Source of the DNA: Desulfobacteraceae bacterium
GTDB taxonomy: Bacteria > Desulfobacterota > Desulfobacteria > Desulfobacterales > Desulfobacteraceae
Direction: 5' to 3'
Assembly (NCBI GenBank): GCA_015486915.1
Contig: WFQS01000239.1
Span: 1-6,697, forward strand
Length of the DNA stretch: 6,697 nt
The translations under genes were made by a program, and so were the position numbers. The notes below the pieces were generated by a model. It was not told the origin of the DNA, made no database searches, and saw only the letters and a program-made list of their open reading frames with translations. Of this stretch, positions 5,277 to 6,697 are shown in pieces. Every line of letters starts with the position of its first letter. Position 1 is the stretch's first letter.

Positions 5277-6697
5277 TCATAATTCCTGCATGTATTTTTG
5301 TTCAACCGGAGAATATCCTGTTTTGTCCCAGGGAAGGTTGATTCCCTGGTTTCTAAGCCACGATGCCCTTGTACAGATTGAAGCGCCAATGAGCAGATTA
5401 AGCCCTATTTCCGCAACTTTTCTGTTTTCAGCCTTTTCAAGGAAAGTCCCCTTAACCCACTGGTTAAAAGCTCCCATGGCAGGACCGCACCAGATCTGAA
5501 AATCCATTCTTCTGTCTTTTTCATCCGTTAGAGGCCATTTTGAAGAAAGCCCGAGATATGATCGGAATACAAGGGCCATTTTATGTTTTGGATCATTTTC
5601 AGCCCTTTGAATTTCCTTTATATTCTTTTTGCGGAAGAACGCTTTTATCTCCTGCCAGTTTTCTTCAAATTCCGCCTTGAGAATCTTTTCTTCGATCTCT
5701 TTTTTTATCTTTTCTTCAATACTCTCAAATGAAACTGCTGTGCTGTAAGCTCTATAAAGTTTTTCAGCCTTTACCGGGAAAAGTGTCCCCCTTTTTAAAA
5801 CCTGAACCTTTGCTCCTATTTCGAACATATCTGCAGAAGGAGCCATTGCAACATCAGCCTGTTCAGCCTGGGCAAGTAATTTTTTTACATGATTTGAAGT
5901 TCCGGATTCAATACAGGACTGGTTTATCGACCCTGTGAGGATATAGGCAGCTCCCATGTTAAAACCTGCAGCAGCAGATTCAGGGGTGGCTATTCCTCCG
6001 GCAAGTCCTGCGCACAGATGATGTTGATATTTGTATTTTTCATTGAGCTGATCTTTAAGTAAGAGCATGGTCGGCAAAAGCGCAAGTGCCGGTCTGTTGT
6101 CAGTGTGCCCACCTGAGTCTGCCTCTGCAGTTAAATCCTGGGCCATGGGTATGTATTGTGATAACTGGGCTTCCTTTTCCGAGATAAGATTCTGTTGAAC
6201 AAGTGCAGATACTATCTTGGCGGGAGCAGGTGAAAAAAATTTTTTTGCAAGTTCAATTCTTGAAACTTTGGCTATAATCTGATTTGGTGTTTTGATCTCA
6301 CCTTTGGAATCCACATGTATTCCCTTTAAACGATAATAAACAAGGGCAGGGGTCATACTCATGAACGCTGCAGCACTGACAAGTTTTATCCCATGCTTTA
6401 AATAAAGATTAACTATGGCCATTTCAAGTCCCGGGGTGCCGGGAGAATGAATGAGATTAAAACCAAAGGGCAGGGATCCAAGATCATTTTTAAGCCTTAC
6501 AACGGCAGATTCAACTTTTTCAAGGGCAAGACCTCCTGCCCCGAAAAAGCCCAGCATTCCGTTTTCAGCCATGGCTTTCACCATTTTTACCGATGAAATT
6601 CCGTTGGCCATGGCACCTGCAATGTATGGGTACTTAAGGTTATGCCGTTTTTTAAATCCGTTATCACCAAGACTTTTAAGGGGCAGGGCAGGGGCAA
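5277..6697 (-). CDS. pfaD: PfaD-type enoyl reductase of PUFA/secondary lipid synthase (5' partial)
   Basis: This is the trans-acting, FMN-dependent enoyl reductase that saturates selected double bonds of the chain growing on the PfaA ACPs. The reading frame is open from the window edge (first full codon at 6695) to TGA at 5279-5277, giving 472 visible residues. PfaD proteins are about 540 residues, so roughly 60-70 N-terminal residues should lie beyond 6697. The ATG at 6611 is internal: the conserved block YIAGAMANGISS reads straight through it. Seen in order, in visible numbering: GFFGAGGL near 49-56, FGFNLIHSPGTPG near 77, ADSGGHTDNRP at about 192-202 (His197), the flavin-phosphate-binding type region GLAGG...LTGSINQ at about 230-258, DVAMAPSADMFEIGAKVQ, and the family-specific C-terminal region with NDPKHKMAL, YLGLSSKWP and QIWCGPAMGAFN. 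The long C-terminal extension separates it from FabK and simple nitronate monooxygenases. It lies directly upstream of pfaA on the same strand, 221 bases from it. Assignment to the family is firm; the substrate chain is not visible from sequence. Confidence 0.96.
   Translation of the reverse strand, partial: APALPLKSLGDNGFKKRHNLKYPYIAGAMANGISSVKMVKAMAENGMLGFFGAGGLALEKVESAVVRLKNDLGSLPFGFNLIHSPGTPGLEMAIVNLYLKHGIKLVSAAAFMSMTPALVYYRLKGIHVDSKGEIKTPNQIIAKVSRIELAKKFFSPAPAKIVSALVQQNLISEKEAQLSQYIPMAQDLTAEADSGGHTDNRPALALLPTMLLLKDQLNEKYKYQHHLCAGLAGGIATPESAAAGFNMGAAYILTGSINQSCIESGTSNHVKKLLAQAEQADVAMAPSADMFEIGAKVQVLKRGTLFPVKAEKLYRAYSTAVSFESIEEKIKKEIEEKILKAEFEENWQEIKAFFRKKNIKEIQRAENDPKHKMALVFRSYLGLSSKWPLTDEKDRRMDFQIWCGPAMGAFNQWVKGTFLEKAENRKVAEIGLNLLIGASICTRASWLRNQGINLPWDKTGYSPVEQKYMQEL

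Noticed and set aside
5277..6611. pfaD taken as a complete 444-residue gene starting at ATG 6611
   Set aside because: The frame stays open to the window edge and the conserved lead-in LKYPYIAGAMANG spans that ATG, so the true start is beyond 6697.
5277..6697. FabK or nitronate monooxygenase instead of PfaD
   Set aside because: Those proteins are much shorter (about 310-380 residues) and lack the long C-terminal region with NDPKHKMAL, YLGLSSKWP and QIWCGPAMGAFN, which are PfaD hallmarks.

Overview
The window carries two large genes, both on the minus strand and both cut by the window edges. They belong to a polyunsaturated fatty acid (PUFA) or 'secondary lipid' synthase locus, an iterative polyketide-synthase-like system. 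In transcription order, from high to low coordinates, they are: (1) pfaD, an FMN-dependent enoyl reductase of the PfaD/2-nitropropane-dioxygenase-like family, with its N-terminus missing beyond 6697; (2) a 221-base AT-rich intergenic leader with two small dyads and weak start signals; (3) pfaA, a multidomain synthase subunit with the order ketosynthase, acyltransferase, repeat-rich linker, conserved helical segment, two acyl carrier protein (ACP) domains and the start of a ketoreductase region. pfaA runs off the window at position 1 after about 1,685 codons without a stop. No RNA gene, mobile element, CRISPR array or plus-strand gene is supported.

The visible catalytic residues are present. 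The ketosynthase has Cys208, His343 and His382. The acyltransferase has GHSFGE with Ser737 plus His843. Both ACPs have the LGIDSIKRVEI-type attachment motif, with Ser1287 and Ser1411. PfaD has ADSGGHTDNRP and a GLAGG...LTGSINQ flavin-binding region. Residue numbers for PfaA count from TTG 5055. The chain is elongated on PfaA's ACPs, its keto groups are reduced by the KR, and selected double bonds are saturated by PfaD. Dehydration (PfaC-type DH domains) and any second KS/chain-length factor must be encoded outside the window, most likely downstream of position 1.

Organism: the DNA is AT-rich, with many A/T homopolymers and AAA/GAA/ATT codons. The ER-first gene order recalls the myxobacterial pfa1-pfa2 layout rather than the pfaA-B-C-D order of marine gammaproteobacteria, but the base composition is quite unlike the GC-rich myxobacteria. 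A sulfate-reducing or related Desulfobacterota (former Deltaproteobacteria) host is a reasonable inference, not proven by the window.

The most notable features are the small ACP number, a set of linkers each built from its own short tandem repeat, a near-duplicated ACP core, a non-ATG start for pfaA behind a structured leader, and a possible internal translation start just before the helical/ACP part. The system is of a known type; the details are what merit a second look.
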